This document shows positions 1-9,106 of a DNA stretch of 64,000 bases, one piece after another. Under the pieces are notes generated by a model that saw nothing but the letters and a program-made list of their open reading frames with translations, was not told the origin of the DNA and made no database searches. Within the stretch, counting starts at the first letter, position 1. Each line of letters starts with the position of its first letter. The stretch is from Rhodobacter sp. 24-YEA-8 (GTDB taxonomy: Bacteria; Pseudomonadota; Alphaproteobacteria; Rhodobacterales; Rhodobacteraceae): positions 881,001 through 945,000 of the forward strand of contig NZ_FNSK01000001.1 in the NCBI RefSeq assembly GCF_900105075.1, read 5' to 3'. The position numbers were made by a program, and so were the translations under genes.

Positions 1-26
1 GCGGCAATCACGCGCGGAGGCCCGCA

Positions 27-1331
27 ATGGCGCAATTCCTTTCCACCCGGGATCCGGGCTTCGAGGCGGATTTCACCGCTTTTCTTGGCATGAAGCGCGA
101 GGACAGTCCCGAAGTCGACGATGTTGTCGCCGCGATCATCGCCGATGTGCGGGCGCGGGGCGATGCTGCGGTGACCGAGCTCACCGCCCGCTTTGACCGG
201 CTTGAGCTGACAGCGGATCAGCTGGCCTTCACGCCTGAAGAGATCGAGGCGGAATGCGCGAAAGTCTCGCCCGAAGATGCGGCGGCACTGACGCTCGCGG
301 CGGAACGGATCCGCGCCTATCACGTCCGCCAGATGCCGCAGGACCAGATGTGGACCGACCCGGAAGGGGCAACGCTTGGCTGGCGCTGGACGCCGGTTTC
401 AGCTGCCGGGCTTTATGTTCCGGGGGGGCTCGCCTCTTACCCGTCTTCGGTTCTGATGAATGCGATTCCGGCCCGGGTGGCAGGGGTTGAGCGCCTGGTG
501 ATCACCTGTCCGACCCCGGGCGGCGAGGTCAATCCGCTGGTGATCTATGCGGCCCGGCTTGCCGGGGTCGATACGATCTACCGGATCGGTGGCGCGCAGG
601 CGGTGGCGGCTTTGGCCTACGGCACCGCGACGATCCGCGCGGTCGATAAGATCACCGGGCCGGGCAATGCCTTTGTCGCGGCAGCGAAGCGGCGGGTGTT
701 CGGTAAAGTGGGGATCGACATGATCGCCGGCCCATCCGAGATCCTTGTGATCGCCGATGGCACGGCGGATCCGGATTTCGTGGCGCTGGATATGCTGAGC
801 CAGGCCGAGCATGACGCATCGGCCCAGGCGATTCTGGTCACGCCGGATGAGGCTTTTGCCCGTGCCTGTGTGGCGGCGCTGGAGAAGCGCCTCGAGACGC
901 TGGAGCGGCGCGAGATCGCGCAAGCGAGCTGGCGCGACAATGGCGCGGTGATCCTGGTGCGCGACCTTTCCGAGGCGGCAGAGCTTTCGAACCGTGTCGC
1001 GCCCGAACATCTGGAGATCTGCACCGAAGACCCGGAATCTGTCTCGGCGCAGATCACCCATGCCGGCGCGATTTTCCTTGGTCAATGGACGCCCGAGGCC
1101 ATTGGCGACTATATCGGCGGCCCGAACCATGTGCTGCCAACGGCGCGTTCGGCGCGGTTCTCGTCGGGGCTTTCAGTGCTGGAATTCCTCAAGCGCACCA
1201 CGATTGCGAAAATGACGCCGGCTGCGCTGGCGGCCATCGGGCCCGCGGCAGAGCGCCTGGCGAAGTCGGAAAGCCTGGAGGCGCATGGGCTGAGCGTGCG
1301 GGCGCGGCTCGACCGGCTGAACGCGGGGTGA
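27..1331 (+). CDS. hisD: Histidinol dehydrogenase
   Basis: Catalyses the last two steps of histidine synthesis, L-histidinol to L-histidine with two NAD+, in the cytosol. The 434-residue length is usual for the family. Visible signatures are the NAD-fold segment IGGAQAVAALAYGT near 187-200, GPGNAFVAAAKR near 211, and QAEHD at 259-263, where Q259 and H262 match the known zinc ligands. The catalytic Glu/His pair lies in PEHLE (326-330) and a further signature is GGPNHVLPT (364-372). A GGAGG sequence sits 7 nt before the ATG. It starts the conserved Rhodobacteraceae run toward infA. A hairpin repeat follows its stop. Confidence 0.97.
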   Translation: MAQFLSTRDPGFEADFTAFLGMKREDSPEVDDVVAAIIADVRARGDAAVTELTARFDRLELTADQLAFTPEEIEAECAKVSPEDAAALTLAAERIRAYHVRQMPQDQMWTDPEGATLGWRWTPVSAAGLYVPGGLASYPSSVLMNAIPARVAGVERLVITCPTPGGEVNPLVIYAARLAGVDTIYRIGGAQAVAALAYGTATIRAVDKITGPGNAFVAAAKRRVFGKVGIDMIAGPSEILVIADGTADPDFVALDMLSQAEHDASAQAILVTPDEAFARACVAALEKRLETLERREIAQASWRDNGAVILVRDLSEAAELSNRVAPEHLEICTEDPESVSAQITHAGAIFLGQWTPEAIGDYIGGPNHVLPTARSARFSSGLSVLEFLKRTTIAKMTPAALAAIGPAAERLAKSESLEAHGLSVRARLDRLNAG

Positions 1332-1341
1332 GGCGGCGCAG

Positions 1342-1394
1342 CTGGGGGTTTTCCACCCCCAGACCCCCGGAGGATATTCAGAGACAGATGAAAA
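1342..1394 (+). repeat. Hairpin plus GGATATT..GACAGATGAAA intergenic element, copy 1
   Basis: An 8-bp stem (1342-1349 with 1355-1362) is followed by a CCCCCGG-GGATATT-GACAGATGAAA tail at 1364-1394. The same arrangement recurs near 23020-23056, 40841-40894 and 59231-59293. It lies just after hisD and may end transcription. The function of the conserved tail is unknown. Confidence 0.7.
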
Positions 1395-1489
1395 GCGCCC
1401 GCTGACTTACGTCGGATGGGCGGGTGCTGTGCTTGCTTGTGGGCGCGCGCTCGGGCATCAAGGGGTGACGCATTTTCCGGAACGCCCGC

Positions 1490-1969
1490 ATGACCAACCG
1501 CATCTGCCATATTGAGATTGATGAGAAAGGTCTTATGCGCCCGACGCCGGAGATCGAGCAGGAGCGCAAGGTCGCGATTTTCGATCTGCTGGAGGAGAAC
1601 AGCTTCGGCCTTCCCCCCCGCGAGGGGCGCGAGGTGCCGCCCGGCCCCTATCGCCTGGCGCTGGCGATCCGGGAGGGGCGGCTGGTCTTCGGGATTGCCC
1701 GCGAAGATGAGGCCCAGGTCGGGGAATTCCATCTGAGCCTTGGCCCGTTCCGCCAGGTGGTGAAGGATTATTTCCAGATCTGCGAGAGCTATTTCGAGGC
1801 TGTGAAGCGCCTGCCGCCGAGCCAGATCGAGGCGATCGATATGGCGCGGCGCGGGATCCATAATGAGGGGGCCGCGATCTTGCAGGAACGGCTCGAGGGC
1901 AAGGCCGAGGTCGACCGCGACACGGCCCGGCGGCTCTTTACCCTGATCTGCGTGCTGCACTGGGGGTAA
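1490..1969 (+). CDS. UPF0262 family protein
   Basis: A 159-residue conserved alphaproteobacterial protein of unknown function. I recognise it by its start (MTNRICHIEIDE), the central LGPFRQVVKDYFQICESY and the ending TLICVLHWG. There is no signal peptide or membrane segment, so it is probably cytosolic. It lies between hisD and a low-molecular-weight phosphatase gene, the order expected in Rhodobacteraceae. The phosphatase TTG start follows two bases after its stop, which suggests co-translation. The family assignment is firm. No biochemical role can be given. Confidence 0.9.
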   Translation: MTNRICHIEIDEKGLMRPTPEIEQERKVAIFDLLEENSFGLPPREGREVPPGPYRLALAIREGRLVFGIAREDEAQVGEFHLSLGPFRQVVKDYFQICESYFEAVKRLPPSQIEAIDMARRGIHNEGAAILQERLEGKAEVDRDTARRLFTLICVLHWG

Positions 1970-1971
1970 GC

Positions 1972-2433
1972 TTGGTCGATTTCCCGCAGTCCATCCTGTT
2001 CTGCTGCGACCATAATGCGGTGCGCTCCCCCATGGCCGAGGGGATGGCGAAGAAATTCTACGGCCAGCGCGCCTATGTCCAATCGGCGGGCGTGAAGAAT
2101 GACATGGAGGTGGACGGCTTTTCGGTCGCGGTCTGCCAGGAGATCGGGGTGGAACTGTCGCGCCACCGCGCCCGGTCTTTCGAGGAAATGCAGGAATGGG
2201 GCGATGATCTGGGGCAGTTCGACCTGATTGTGGCGCTGTCGCCCGCGAGCCAGCGCCAGGCGCTGGAGCTGACGCGCTGGCATCATCTTGAGGTTGAATA
2301 CTGGCCGATACTTGATCCGACCGGCCTTGGCGAAAGCCGCGAGGCCAAACTTTCCGCCTATCGCCAGGCGCGCGATCAGATCCGCGACCGCATGATCCAG
2401 AGATTTGGCCCGCCCTTGCCGGTCGGGGGGTGA
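1972..2433 (+). CDS. Low-molecular-weight phosphotyrosine phosphatase family protein
   Basis: A 153-residue protein with the Cys-x5-Arg phosphate loop at C12-R18 (context FCCDHNAVRSP) and the general-acid aspartate in WPILDPTG (D115). This is the fold shared by small tyrosine phosphatases and thioredoxin-type arsenate reductases. The start is TTG, two bases after the UPF0262 stop. The loop differs from the usual CxGNxCR because DHNAV replaces GNICR-like residues, so activity on phosphotyrosine or arsenate is uncertain. It is normally followed by infA, but here the next 3 kb are foreign to that order. Confidence 0.85.
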   Translation: MVDFPQSILFCCDHNAVRSPMAEGMAKKFYGQRAYVQSAGVKNDMEVDGFSVAVCQEIGVELSRHRARSFEEMQEWGDDLGQFDLIVALSPASQRQALELTRWHHLEVEYWPILDPTGLGESREAKLSAYRQARDQIRDRMIQRFGPPLPVGG

Positions 2434-2949
2434 AGAGCCGCTCCTCCGGCGCCTGTGGATCAGGGCAGGAGTGAGACCCGACACGCCACTTTGATGTCTG
2501 CGCCGTTTGTGGAGTGGGATTGTGGCGGATTGTGCTGCTTCGCCCCGTTAAGGTCAGCCTTGCGCCGGATATGCGCCGTGGCAGCCATGGTCTCGCTGCT
2601 TGTTGCGGCAAGTTGTGTCGCCTCGCTTCCCAGCCCGTCTCTGCAGAGGCTGAGATAGCGAACACTAGTATTTCATGCGGTTTTTCGACATCGCGTCGCT
2701 GCTGGGTGCCTTTGGCTGGGCTATGACCAGATATGCGCTTCTGTCGGCCTTTCAGCCCTGCGGCCGCGCGATTGCTGTTCATAGCGTCCGGGAAACCGCA
2801 ACCGGCTTGCGGCAGAACCGGCGAAATGGGGCGAAGTGCTACGTGAAATCAGGGGCGGCGGAGAAGAAGCCGGCACTGATTCCCCTGCGGGGGCGCGGGC
2901 TGCGGCCTGATTCGGTCACCTTGTCGGGCAGGCAGCATCGCCTAGGCTA
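2434..2949. other. 516-bp stretch without a recognisable gene
   Basis: Short open frames here lack ribosome-binding sites and resemble no known protein. I see no tRNA, riboswitch or repeat. It is the left edge of a cassette that separates the phosphatase gene from infA, so it may hold decayed sequence from the insertion. Confidence 0.5.
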
Positions 2950-3390
2950 TCAGCCCCGCTCCGTTTCGCGTTCGGCCAGAGCTGCGTCACTGTCTGAGCC
3001 GTTTTTACCGGCGGCGAGAATAGTCTCCAGCTCTGCCTCGATCCAGCCGACCAGGCCGATCAGCCGCGCCGCCGCCGTCTGACCAAGGGCCGTCAGCTCA
3101 TAATCGACATGCGGCGGCACCACCGGATGCGCGGTGCGCAGCACAAACCCATCTGCCTCAAGATCCTTTAGCACCTGTGCCAGCATCCTTTCACTGACCC
3201 CCGCCACCCTGCGCCGCAATGCGGCGAAACGATGTGGCCCGGTGGCCAGCGCCACCATCACCAGAACGCCCCAGCGGCTGGTCAGATGTTGCAGGATGCG
3301 CCGCGACGGGCATTCGGCGGCAAGGACATTGCCCTCGCGCCAGCCCTGCATCAGGCGCTGTGCATCTGTCGTGATGAGGCTGTGCGTCAT
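2950..3390 (-). CDS. HxlR-family transcriptional regulator
   Basis: A 146-residue winged-helix DNA-binding protein. Family hallmarks are the N-terminal Cys (AAECPSRRILQHLTSRWGVL), FAALRRRVAGVSERMLAQVLKDLE as the helix-turn-helix and the wing, and the DYELTALGQ motif. These factors often sense reactive electrophiles or quinones through the conserved Cys and repress a divergent oxidoreductase gene. An NmrA-type oxidoreductase gene lies divergently, with a perfect inverted repeat in the 87-bp gap. I infer that this protein represses both genes. Confidence 0.9.
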   Translation of the reverse strand: MTHSLITTDAQRLMQGWREGNVLAAECPSRRILQHLTSRWGVLVMVALATGPHRFAALRRRVAGVSERMLAQVLKDLEADGFVLRTAHPVVPPHVDYELTALGQTAAARLIGLVGWIEAELETILAAGKNGSDSDAALAERETERG

Positions 3391-3394
3391 TGTT

Positions 3395-3437
3395 CCATAC
3401 TTACAAATTGGTGCGTACTTATTTTTTGTAAGTATGG
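3395..3437. promoter_or_regulatory. Putative HxlR operator, 13-bp perfect inverted repeat
   Basis: CCATACTTACAAA at 3395-3407 is repeated in inverse at 3425-3437, with a 17-bp spacer. A third partial half-site, GTACTTATT, sits in the spacer at 3415-3423. It lies between two divergent starts, the usual place for an autorepressor site of this family. Confidence 0.75.
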
Positions 3438-3477
3438 TGCTATTATTGTCCTGTCAAATCCGGAACAGGAGAAACCA

Positions 3478-4311
3478 ATGACCATCGCCATCACCGGAGC
3501 CACCGGCCAGTTGGGCCGCCTCGCCATTGCCGCGGCCAGCGCCCGTGGCGCCAGCCCCATCGCCCTTGTGCGCAGCCCGGAAAAGGCTGCTGATCTGGGC
3601 GTCGAGACTCGCGCTTTCGACTATGACAAGGCAGATCACGCCGCGCTGAACGGTGTCGATACGCTGGTGCTCATCTCGGCCAATGAGGTGGGCAAGCGTT
3701 TCGCCCAGCATAAGGCGGTGATCGATGCCGCCAAAGCCGCCGGCGTGAAGCGGATCATCTATACTTCTCTCCTGAAGGGCGACGCCTCGCCGATGAAACT
3801 TGCCGCTGAACATGTCGAAACCGAAGCGGCGCTGAAGGAATCGGGGATCACTTACACGATCCTCAGGAATGGCTGGTATACCGAGAACCTGACCGGCGCC
3901 CTGGCGCCAGCGATCGAACATGGCGCGATTATCGGCTCGGCCGGGGAGGGGCGCTATTCGGCGGCCGCGCGTGCGGATTATGCCGAGGCGATTGCGGTCA
4001 CCGCGATTGAGGCGGGCCATGAGAACAAGGTCTATGAGCTTGCCGGCGATACCGGCTTTACCGGTGCCGAACTGGCGGCCGAAGTGGCCAGACAGGCCGC
4101 GAAGCCGGTCGCCTATGTGAACCTGCCCGAGGCTGACTATGCCAAAGCCCTTGAAGGGTTCGGTCTGCCGGCGGGATTCGCCGCAATCCTTGCCGACAGC
4201 GATGCACAGACCGCGAAGGGGGCGCTGTTCGATGACAGCAAAACGCTTTCGCGCCTGATCGGGCACCCGACCACGCCGCTGACTGCTACCGTGGCCGCTG
4301 CTCTGGCCTGA
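3478..4311 (+). CDS. NmrA/QorB-type NAD(P)H-dependent oxidoreductase
   Basis: A 277-residue atypical short-chain dehydrogenase. The N-terminal Rossmann loop is ITGATGQLG (residues 6-13). Further marks are LVRSPEKA (NADP discrimination region), VKRIIYTSLLKGD and the NmrA-like stretch YTILRNGWYTENL. QorB relatives reduce quinones with NADPH. The substrate here is not known. An AGGAG ribosome site precedes the ATG. A long upstream extension of the frame runs through the regulator's operator and is not coding. It is divergent from the HxlR gene and probably its target. Confidence 0.9.
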   Translation: MTIAITGATGQLGRLAIAAASARGASPIALVRSPEKAADLGVETRAFDYDKADHAALNGVDTLVLISANEVGKRFAQHKAVIDAAKAAGVKRIIYTSLLKGDASPMKLAAEHVETEAALKESGITYTILRNGWYTENLTGALAPAIEHGAIIGSAGEGRYSAAARADYAEAIAVTAIEAGHENKVYELAGDTGFTGAELAAEVARQAAKPVAYVNLPEADYAKALEGFGLPAGFAAILADSDAQTAKGALFDDSKTLSRLIGHPTTPLTATVAAALA

Positions 4312-4426
4312 TCGCTTTCCGGGCGGCCTGTCCCCAGGGGCCGCCCGGAGACGATGAAAGGGCGTTTTCAGGCTTTCCCCTGCGCGGCAACCGGCTATCC
4401 TCGCGCCCAAAATGAAAGGGAGAGCC

Positions 4427-4837
4427 ATGTCCGCGTCCGCCACCCGTAAGCTGATCGAATCCTATTACACCGCCTTCAACGCGCTGAACCCCGAAGGGAT
4501 GACGGCGCTTGTCAGCGAGGATATCGAGCACCGCGTCAATGAAGGCGGCATCCGCCGGGGGCGCGAAAAATTCGCGGAATTTGGCTCGCATATGGGTGTC
4601 TCCTACCGTGAAGAGCTCAGGGATATTGTGATCTTCGTGACCGAAGACGGCAGCCGCGCGGCGGCTGAATTCGTCGTTCATGGCGAATATCTGAAGACCG
4701 ATCCGGGCCTGCCCGAGGCTAAGGGCCAGAAATACATCCTGCCGGCGGGGTCGTTTTTTGACGTGAATGACGGACGGATCACCCGCGTCACCACCTTCTA
4801 CAACCTCAATGACTGGATCGAACAGGTCTCGAAATGA
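4427..4837 (+). CDS. SnoaL/NTF2-like ketosteroid-isomerase-related protein
   Basis: A 136-residue single-domain protein of the NTF2-like cone fold. It begins with the typical helix (TRKLIESYYTAFNALNPEGM) and has the conserved beta ending (SFFDVNDGRITRVTTFYNLNDWI). Such proteins may be isomerases, hydratases or binding proteins. No catalytic assignment can be made. I chose the ATG at 4427, which has AAAGGGAG upstream. An ATG 15 bp earlier is possible. Its stop overlaps the GNAT start by 4 bp, so the two are co-translated. Confidence 0.85.
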   Translation: MSASATRKLIESYYTAFNALNPEGMTALVSEDIEHRVNEGGIRRGREKFAEFGSHMGVSYREELRDIVIFVTEDGSRAAAEFVVHGEYLKTDPGLPEAKGQKYILPAGSFFDVNDGRITRVTTFYNLNDWIEQVSK

Positions 4838-5421
4838 GCCTGACCGTCCGCGCGCTGAAGGGGGCCGAGCTTGAGGCCGCGCTGGACGATATGGCGCGGC
4901 TTCGCATCACGGTGTTCCGCGCCTGGCCCTATCTCTATGACGGTACGCTCGATTACGAGCGTACCTATCTTCAGGCCTATCGCGACAGTCCGGGTGCGCT
5001 GCTGGTGGCGGCAATTGATGACGGCAGGATCGTCGGCGCCTCGACCTCGGCGCCGATGGAGGATCATGCGGCTGAATTCGCCGAACCGATGCGCCAGACC
5101 GGTCTCGCGCTGGAAAAAATCCTCTATGGCGCCGAATCGGTTCTTTTGCCGGAATATCGGGGCAGGGGTGTCGGACACCGTTTCTTTGACCTGCGCGAAG
5201 AACATGCCCGCAGCCTTGGTCGCAGCCATGTCGCATTCTGCTCGGTGATGCGACCCGGGGATCACCCGCTGCGCCCTGACACATATCGCAGCAATGACGC
5301 CTTCTGGACGAAACGCGGCTATGCCCCGCTGCCGGGCGCCATCGCGCATTTCAGCTGGCGCGACCTCGGAGAAGTCAGCGATAGTGAAAAACCACTGCAG
5401 TTCTGGATCCGCCAGCTCTGA
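4834..5421 (+). CDS. GNAT-family N-acetyltransferase
   Basis: A 195-residue protein with acetyl-CoA binding motif A (EYRGRGVGHRFF, about 107-118), preceded by a beta strand (ESVLLP). The acceptor substrate is unknown. The start overlaps the stop of the SnoaL-like gene (ATGA). Together they end the cassette placed ahead of infA. An unusual C-terminal part (FWTKRGYAPLPGAIAHFSWRDL) is typical of a larger GNAT subgroup described only as hypothetical acetyltransferases. Confidence 0.85.
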   Translation: MSLTVRALKGAELEAALDDMARLRITVFRAWPYLYDGTLDYERTYLQAYRDSPGALLVAAIDDGRIVGASTSAPMEDHAAEFAEPMRQTGLALEKILYGAESVLLPEYRGRGVGHRFFDLREEHARSLGRSHVAFCSVMRPGDHPLRPDTYRSNDAFWTKRGYAPLPGAIAHFSWRDLGEVSDSEKPLQFWIRQL

Positions 5422-5509
5422 GCCGCCAGTTCTCAACTGTCAGCGCGAAGGGCAGGCCGGAGAAGCCGGCTCTTCGCGCGATCAGCCAGGCGCGCAAACC
5501 AGATAGCCC

Positions 5510-5538
5510 TTGTAAACCCCCGGCACAAAGCGCATATG
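5510..5538 (+). promoter_or_regulatory. Candidate infA promoter
   Basis: TTGTAA (5510-5515) and CATATG (5533-5538) are separated by 17 bp and lie 54 bp before the infA start. The -35 match is good and the -10 match is poor. Since the cassette cut infA from its usual upstream genes, a local promoter would be needed. Confidence 0.3.
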
Positions 5539-5592
5539 CCCAGGTCAGAAGGCCTGCGTTTCCCGCGGGTCCTTATCCTATTCGGAGTGAAC

Positions 5593-5811
5593 ATGGCCAA
5601 GGAAGACATTCTCGAATTCCCGGGTGTCGTGAAGGAACTCCTGCCCAATGCGACATTCAAGGTCGAACTCGATAATGGCCATGAACTGATCGCAACGATG
5701 GCAGGCAAGATGCGCAAGAACCGCATCCGTGTTCTGGCAGGCGACAAGGTCCAGGTGGAAATGACCCCCTACGACCTCTCGAAGGGCCGCATCAACTACC
5801 GCTTCAAGTAA
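5593..5811 (+). CDS. infA: Translation initiation factor IF-1
   Basis: A 72-residue OB-fold protein, exactly the usual IF-1 length ([20 protein letters not shown] at the start, KGRINYRFK at the end). It binds the ribosomal A site during initiation. The frame stays open upstream, but the family start is the ATG at 5593, with GGAG in front. maf follows after nine bases, then the RNase E/G and yacG genes, which appear to form one transcription unit. Confidence 0.98.
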   Translation: MAKEDILEFPGVVKELLPNATFKVELDNGHELIATMAGKMRKNRIRVLAGDKVQVEMTPYDLSKGRINYRFK

Positions 5812-5820
5812 GCTGTTATC

Positions 5821-6396
5821 TTGCGACTGATCCTCGGATCCGCCTCGCCGCGCCGCAAAGAACTGTTGGCGCAAATGGGGATCACACCCGATCTCATCCT
5901 GCCTCCCGATATCGACGAGGATCCCCGCAAAGGAGAGCTGCCGCGCCCCTATGCGGCGCGTCTCGCACGGGAAAAGGCGCTGGCGGTAGAAGCCGGGCCT
6001 GATGATATCGTGCTTTGTGCCGATACGACGGTGGCGCTTGGGCGCCGCATTCTCGGCAAGCCCGCAGACGCGGTCGAAGCGGCCTCGTTCCTTGCGCTGC
6101 TGGGCGGCCGCCGCCATGAGGTGATCACTGCCATCGCTTTGCGCAAAGGCGCGCGGATCTGGGCGCGTGAAAGCGTCTCGGCCGTTAAGATGAAGCGGCT
6201 CTCGGATGATGAAATGAATGCCTATCTCGCCAGTGGCGATTGGCAGGGCAAGGCCGGCGGCTATGGCATCCAGGGCCCGGCCGGCGCGTTCATTCCATGG
6301 ATTTCAGGATCTTACAGCGGAATCATGGGCCTTCCGGTCGCCGAAACCGCGCAGCTTTTGACGGCGGCCGGCTATCCGGTCTGGAGGCAGGGATGA
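5821..6396 (+). CDS. maf: Maf-family nucleoside triphosphate pyrophosphatase
   Basis: A 191-residue protein that hydrolyses non-canonical or surplus NTPs such as dTTP/UTP. Motifs are the phosphate-binding SASPRR at 7-12, the catalytic DTTVA near 68-72 and KAGGYGIQG near 145-152. The start is TTG. A TTG or other weak start is plausible because the gene follows infA by only 9 bp. The stop overlaps the next ATG (ATGA at 6393-6396). The exact nucleotide preference cannot be read with certainty. Confidence 0.93.
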   Translation: MRLILGSASPRRKELLAQMGITPDLILPPDIDEDPRKGELPRPYAARLAREKALAVEAGPDDIVLCADTTVALGRRILGKPADAVEAASFLALLGGRRHEVITAIALRKGARIWARESVSAVKMKRLSDDEMNAYLASGDWQGKAGGYGIQGPAGAFIPWISGSYSGIMGLPVAETAQLLTAAGYPVWRQG

Positions 6397-7433
6397 AGGG
6401 ACGGGTTGTTCTTCTCGATCAGATAGATGGGCGCGAGGCGGCGGCTTTGCTGGTCGACGGGATCCTGGAAGAGATCGCGATTGATCCGGCCAGCGTCGAT
6501 CTGGCACCGGGCGCGATCTGCCGTGCCATTGCCGACCGGCCGGTCAAAGGGCAGGGCGGCGTTTTTGTCAAACTCCCGGATGGTGCGCGCGGGTTTCTGC
6601 GCCAGGTCTCGGGCATCGCGCCGGGCCAGCGGCTGATCGTCCAGGTGTCAGGCCCGGCCGAACCCGGCAAAGCGCTGCCGGTTTCGATCCGTGTTCTGTT
6701 CAAATCCCGTTATGCAATTCTGACGCCAGGCGCGCCGGGACTGAATGTCTCGCGCCGGATCCGCGATGAGGAGCTGCGCGCAGAGCTGGACGCCCTTGCG
6801 GGCCGTGCGATGGCCGGGGCGGCGCCTGATCTGGGGCTGATCCTCCGTTCGGTCTGTGATGCCGCGGAACCCGAAGAAATCGCCGAGGATATTGCCAGCC
6901 TGCGCGGGTTGACCGAGGCCGTGCTGGCCGATCTCAATGGCGCGCCGGAACTCCTGGTCGATGCGCCCGGGGCGCATGAGCTTGCCTGGCGTGACTGGGG
7001 TGACCCCGCACCTGATGAGGTGATCGAAGAGCCGGGAAGTTTTGCCGATTTTGGCGTGGCTGATCAGCTGGATGCGCTGACCGGGGCGCGGGTCGGTTTG
7101 CCGGGCGGGGGGCATATCTGGATCGAGCCCACCCGTGCATTGGTGGCCGTCGATGTGAATACCGGCCCCGATACCTCGCCGGCTGCCGCGCTGAAGATCA
7201 ATATCGCCGCCGCGCGGGAACTGCCGCGTCAGCTTAGGCTGCGCGGTCTTGGCGGTCAGGTGGTGATCGATTTCGCGCCGATGCCCAAGCGCGACCGCAA
7301 TATCCTCGACCAGGTGATCCGCGCGTCGTTCAAGGGTGGCGGCGAGACCAGCCTGGCCGGCTGGAGCGGGCTTGGCCTGTTCGAGCTGACGCGGCGCCGG
7401 GAGGGACTCGCGCTGAGTACGCTCTGGCCATGA
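6393..7433 (+). CDS. Short ribonuclease E/G family protein
   Basis: A 346-residue endoribonuclease-like protein. The catalytic core is visible: VAVDVNTG around 252-258 (metal-binding D254) and [13 protein letters not shown] (D293), matching the two magnesium aspartates of RNase E. It lacks the CxxC zinc-link that joins subunits of RNase E/G and has no C-terminal scaffold, so it is a small form common beside maf and yacG in this family. The start overlaps the maf stop. A full-length RNase E is presumably elsewhere. The S1 domain at the N-terminus looks degenerate. Confidence 0.88.
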   Translation: MKGRVVLLDQIDGREAAALLVDGILEEIAIDPASVDLAPGAICRAIADRPVKGQGGVFVKLPDGARGFLRQVSGIAPGQRLIVQVSGPAEPGKALPVSIRVLFKSRYAILTPGAPGLNVSRRIRDEELRAELDALAGRAMAGAAPDLGLILRSVCDAAEPEEIAEDIASLRGLTEAVLADLNGAPELLVDAPGAHELAWRDWGDPAPDEVIEEPGSFADFGVADQLDALTGARVGLPGGGHIWIEPTRALVAVDVNTGPDTSPAAALKINIAAARELPRQLRLRGLGGQVVIDFAPMPKRDRNILDQVIRASFKGGGETSLAGWSGLGLFELTRRREGLALSTLWP

Positions 7434-7615
7434 CCTGTCCGATCTGCGGTAAAAAGACCGAAGCCGCCTCGCGCCCCTTCTGTTCAAAGCGCTGTGCCGA
7501 TATCGATCTCGCGCGCTGGCTGGGCGATGGCTACCGGATCGGCGGTGCCGAAGATGATCCCGCAGCTGACCTGCCAGAGGCAGAGCCGCCAGTACCGCCG
7601 GATCGGGCACACTGA
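7430..7615 (+). CDS. yacG: YacG zinc-binding protein, DNA gyrase inhibitor
   Basis: A 61-residue zinc-finger protein with C3, C6, C18 and C22 (context CPICGKK and FCSKRC) and the following DIDLARWL helix. YacG binds the GyrB domain and inhibits gyrase in E. coli. The start overlaps the preceding stop by four bases. It ends the infA operon. In related genomes tRNA-Phe follows, as here, about 0.7 kb downstream. Confidence 0.92.
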   Translation: MTCPICGKKTEAASRPFCSKRCADIDLARWLGDGYRIGGAEDDPAADLPEAEPPVPPDRAH

Positions 7616-8326
7616 CCGCAGAGCCTGGCTGCCCTTTGATGCGGGCCGCCGGTCGGGCTTAGATATTATGCCGCGCAATCTGTGATTCCGGCGCAGTCAG
7701 CGAGACTGCACAGCTTCGCGCGCCATCGGCTTGCCGCCCGGTCCTCTGTGCCGCCTGTAGGCCATGCAACGGGACGCAGGGGGCAAGATCAGTAGAGCCG
7801 GTTCACCGGCGAAAAGGCGAATGGCCCGATTGCTTTCTTTTCCGGCGGAAGATGTCGCGACCGCCAATTAGGCAGCCGCGACTCCTGGCTGGCTCTGAGG
7901 CGTCTCGGATGGACCAGAGCCGCCCGACACCCCTGAGTGCCCATCCCCTGCGCGCGAGGCCCATAGTGCCCTTTCATGCGCGTCCCCGGGGCGAATGTCT
8001 GTCCCTCCTATACTCGGGCCGTTTTCTGTTTCGCTTCCTCGCGGAAACCTGACTCACGGCCTGGGAGAGATTCGCATTCCTGATCCCCCTGTCTGTGGGG
8101 ATCGGCCCGGACCGGATCGCAGTTGCTGTATCCGCCCTGGTTTTCGGGTCAGCAGAGCATTCTGCGGGCGGTCGCTTGCTGCATCAGAGGCTTTGCTGTG
8201 AGAGCTGGCAGCAAAACAGCCAGTCAAAACATTGTTTCAGGACAATGATTTCGCCTTCTTGGAAACTTATTCGTTTTCCCTCTGGACAGCGCCTGACACA
8301 CTCGGTATCACCCCGCCACCAAGGTT
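7616..8326. other. 711-bp region with no recognised gene
   Basis: Only short, unconserved frames are present. There is no ribosome-binding site with a credible protein, and no riboswitch or repeat that I recognise. The last bases carry the tRNA-Phe promoter region. Confidence 0.5.
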
Positions 8327-8402
8327 GCCCGGATAGCTCAGTTGGTAGAGCAGCGGATTGAAAATCCGCGTGTCGGCGGTTCAAATCCGTCTCCGGGCAC
8401 CA
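8327..8402 (+). tRNA. tRNA-Phe (anticodon GAA)
   Basis: A full cloverleaf of 76 nt with encoded CCA. The acceptor GCCCGGA (8327-8333) pairs with TCCGGGC (8392-8398). The anticodon loop is TTGAAAA and the T-loop is GTTCAAATC. The prophage remnant that follows probably used this gene as its integration site. Confidence 0.98.
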
Positions 8403-9026
8403 TATTATCCCTTGATAACTAATAATATTTACCCACTTTAGCGCGGCGCGAAGCTACAGGGAGATGGCTGTGGGTATCGCTTGGGTATCATTAGATGCGG
8501 CCCCTGCGCTCACAGGCGATCCCGCAGTGGGCGACCGCACGGTACACCCAATCACGGTTTGGGCACCCCCAAGGTGCGTCGCAATCGGCCCAAAGCCGCC
8601 TCTCGCATCATTGATTGTTGCACTACAAACCGGCCGTTCGAGTGCAACGCAGCGAAGGGGTATGCAGCCCGCTAGTTGCCGGTTCGCCAGTCGGCCTGCT
8701 TAGACTGGCAGCCGCAGCTCGCTAAAAATCGAAACACCGTACAGGTAGGGCCGCTCGCTCAGCTGCGGACGCTCTTGTATGCATTTCCAAATTGCCGAAC
8801 CCGCTTGGCGGATGTCGGACGCACCCTGTGCCCCGCACGAGATCTCGCGTGACTTTTGTAGCTTCGCTAGCTACAACTACTTCATGTATGTTCTTCGAGA
8901 AGATATTGACAGACATGAGCCCAGTAAGGCTACATTTTGTGCAATTTTTGGGATGCTGGGTCCTTGGAACCGACATTTTCGAGTAAACTCATGAGAGACT
9001 TGGCGACAGAACCCAAGAAGGCTTAC
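8403..9026. other. Region between tRNA-Phe and the IS3 element, no firm gene
   Basis: A+T-richer than the core and with no convincing product. An ATG at 8991 opens 12 codons (MRDLATEPKKAY) that stop at the IS border. These may be the first codons of the GIY-YIG gene found on the other side of the element. No duplicate of the tRNA 3' end was seen. Confidence 0.45.
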
Positions 9027-9106
9027 TGAGCTACTCCCCGGAAATCGGACAGTGACGGAAGCTACGATCTGACGTTTGCTGGTCTCCACGGACGAGGAGA
9101 TCAGGC

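Noticed and set aside
1109..2782. A 557-codon minus-strand frame over hisD, UPF0262 and the phosphatase gene
   Set aside because: It has a low-complexity Arg/Pro composition and lies opposite three well-identified genes.
8722..8994. Overlapping frames of 70-85 codons on both strands left of the IS3 element
   Set aside because: No ribosome site, no family resemblance and no conserved features. More likely decayed phage DNA.
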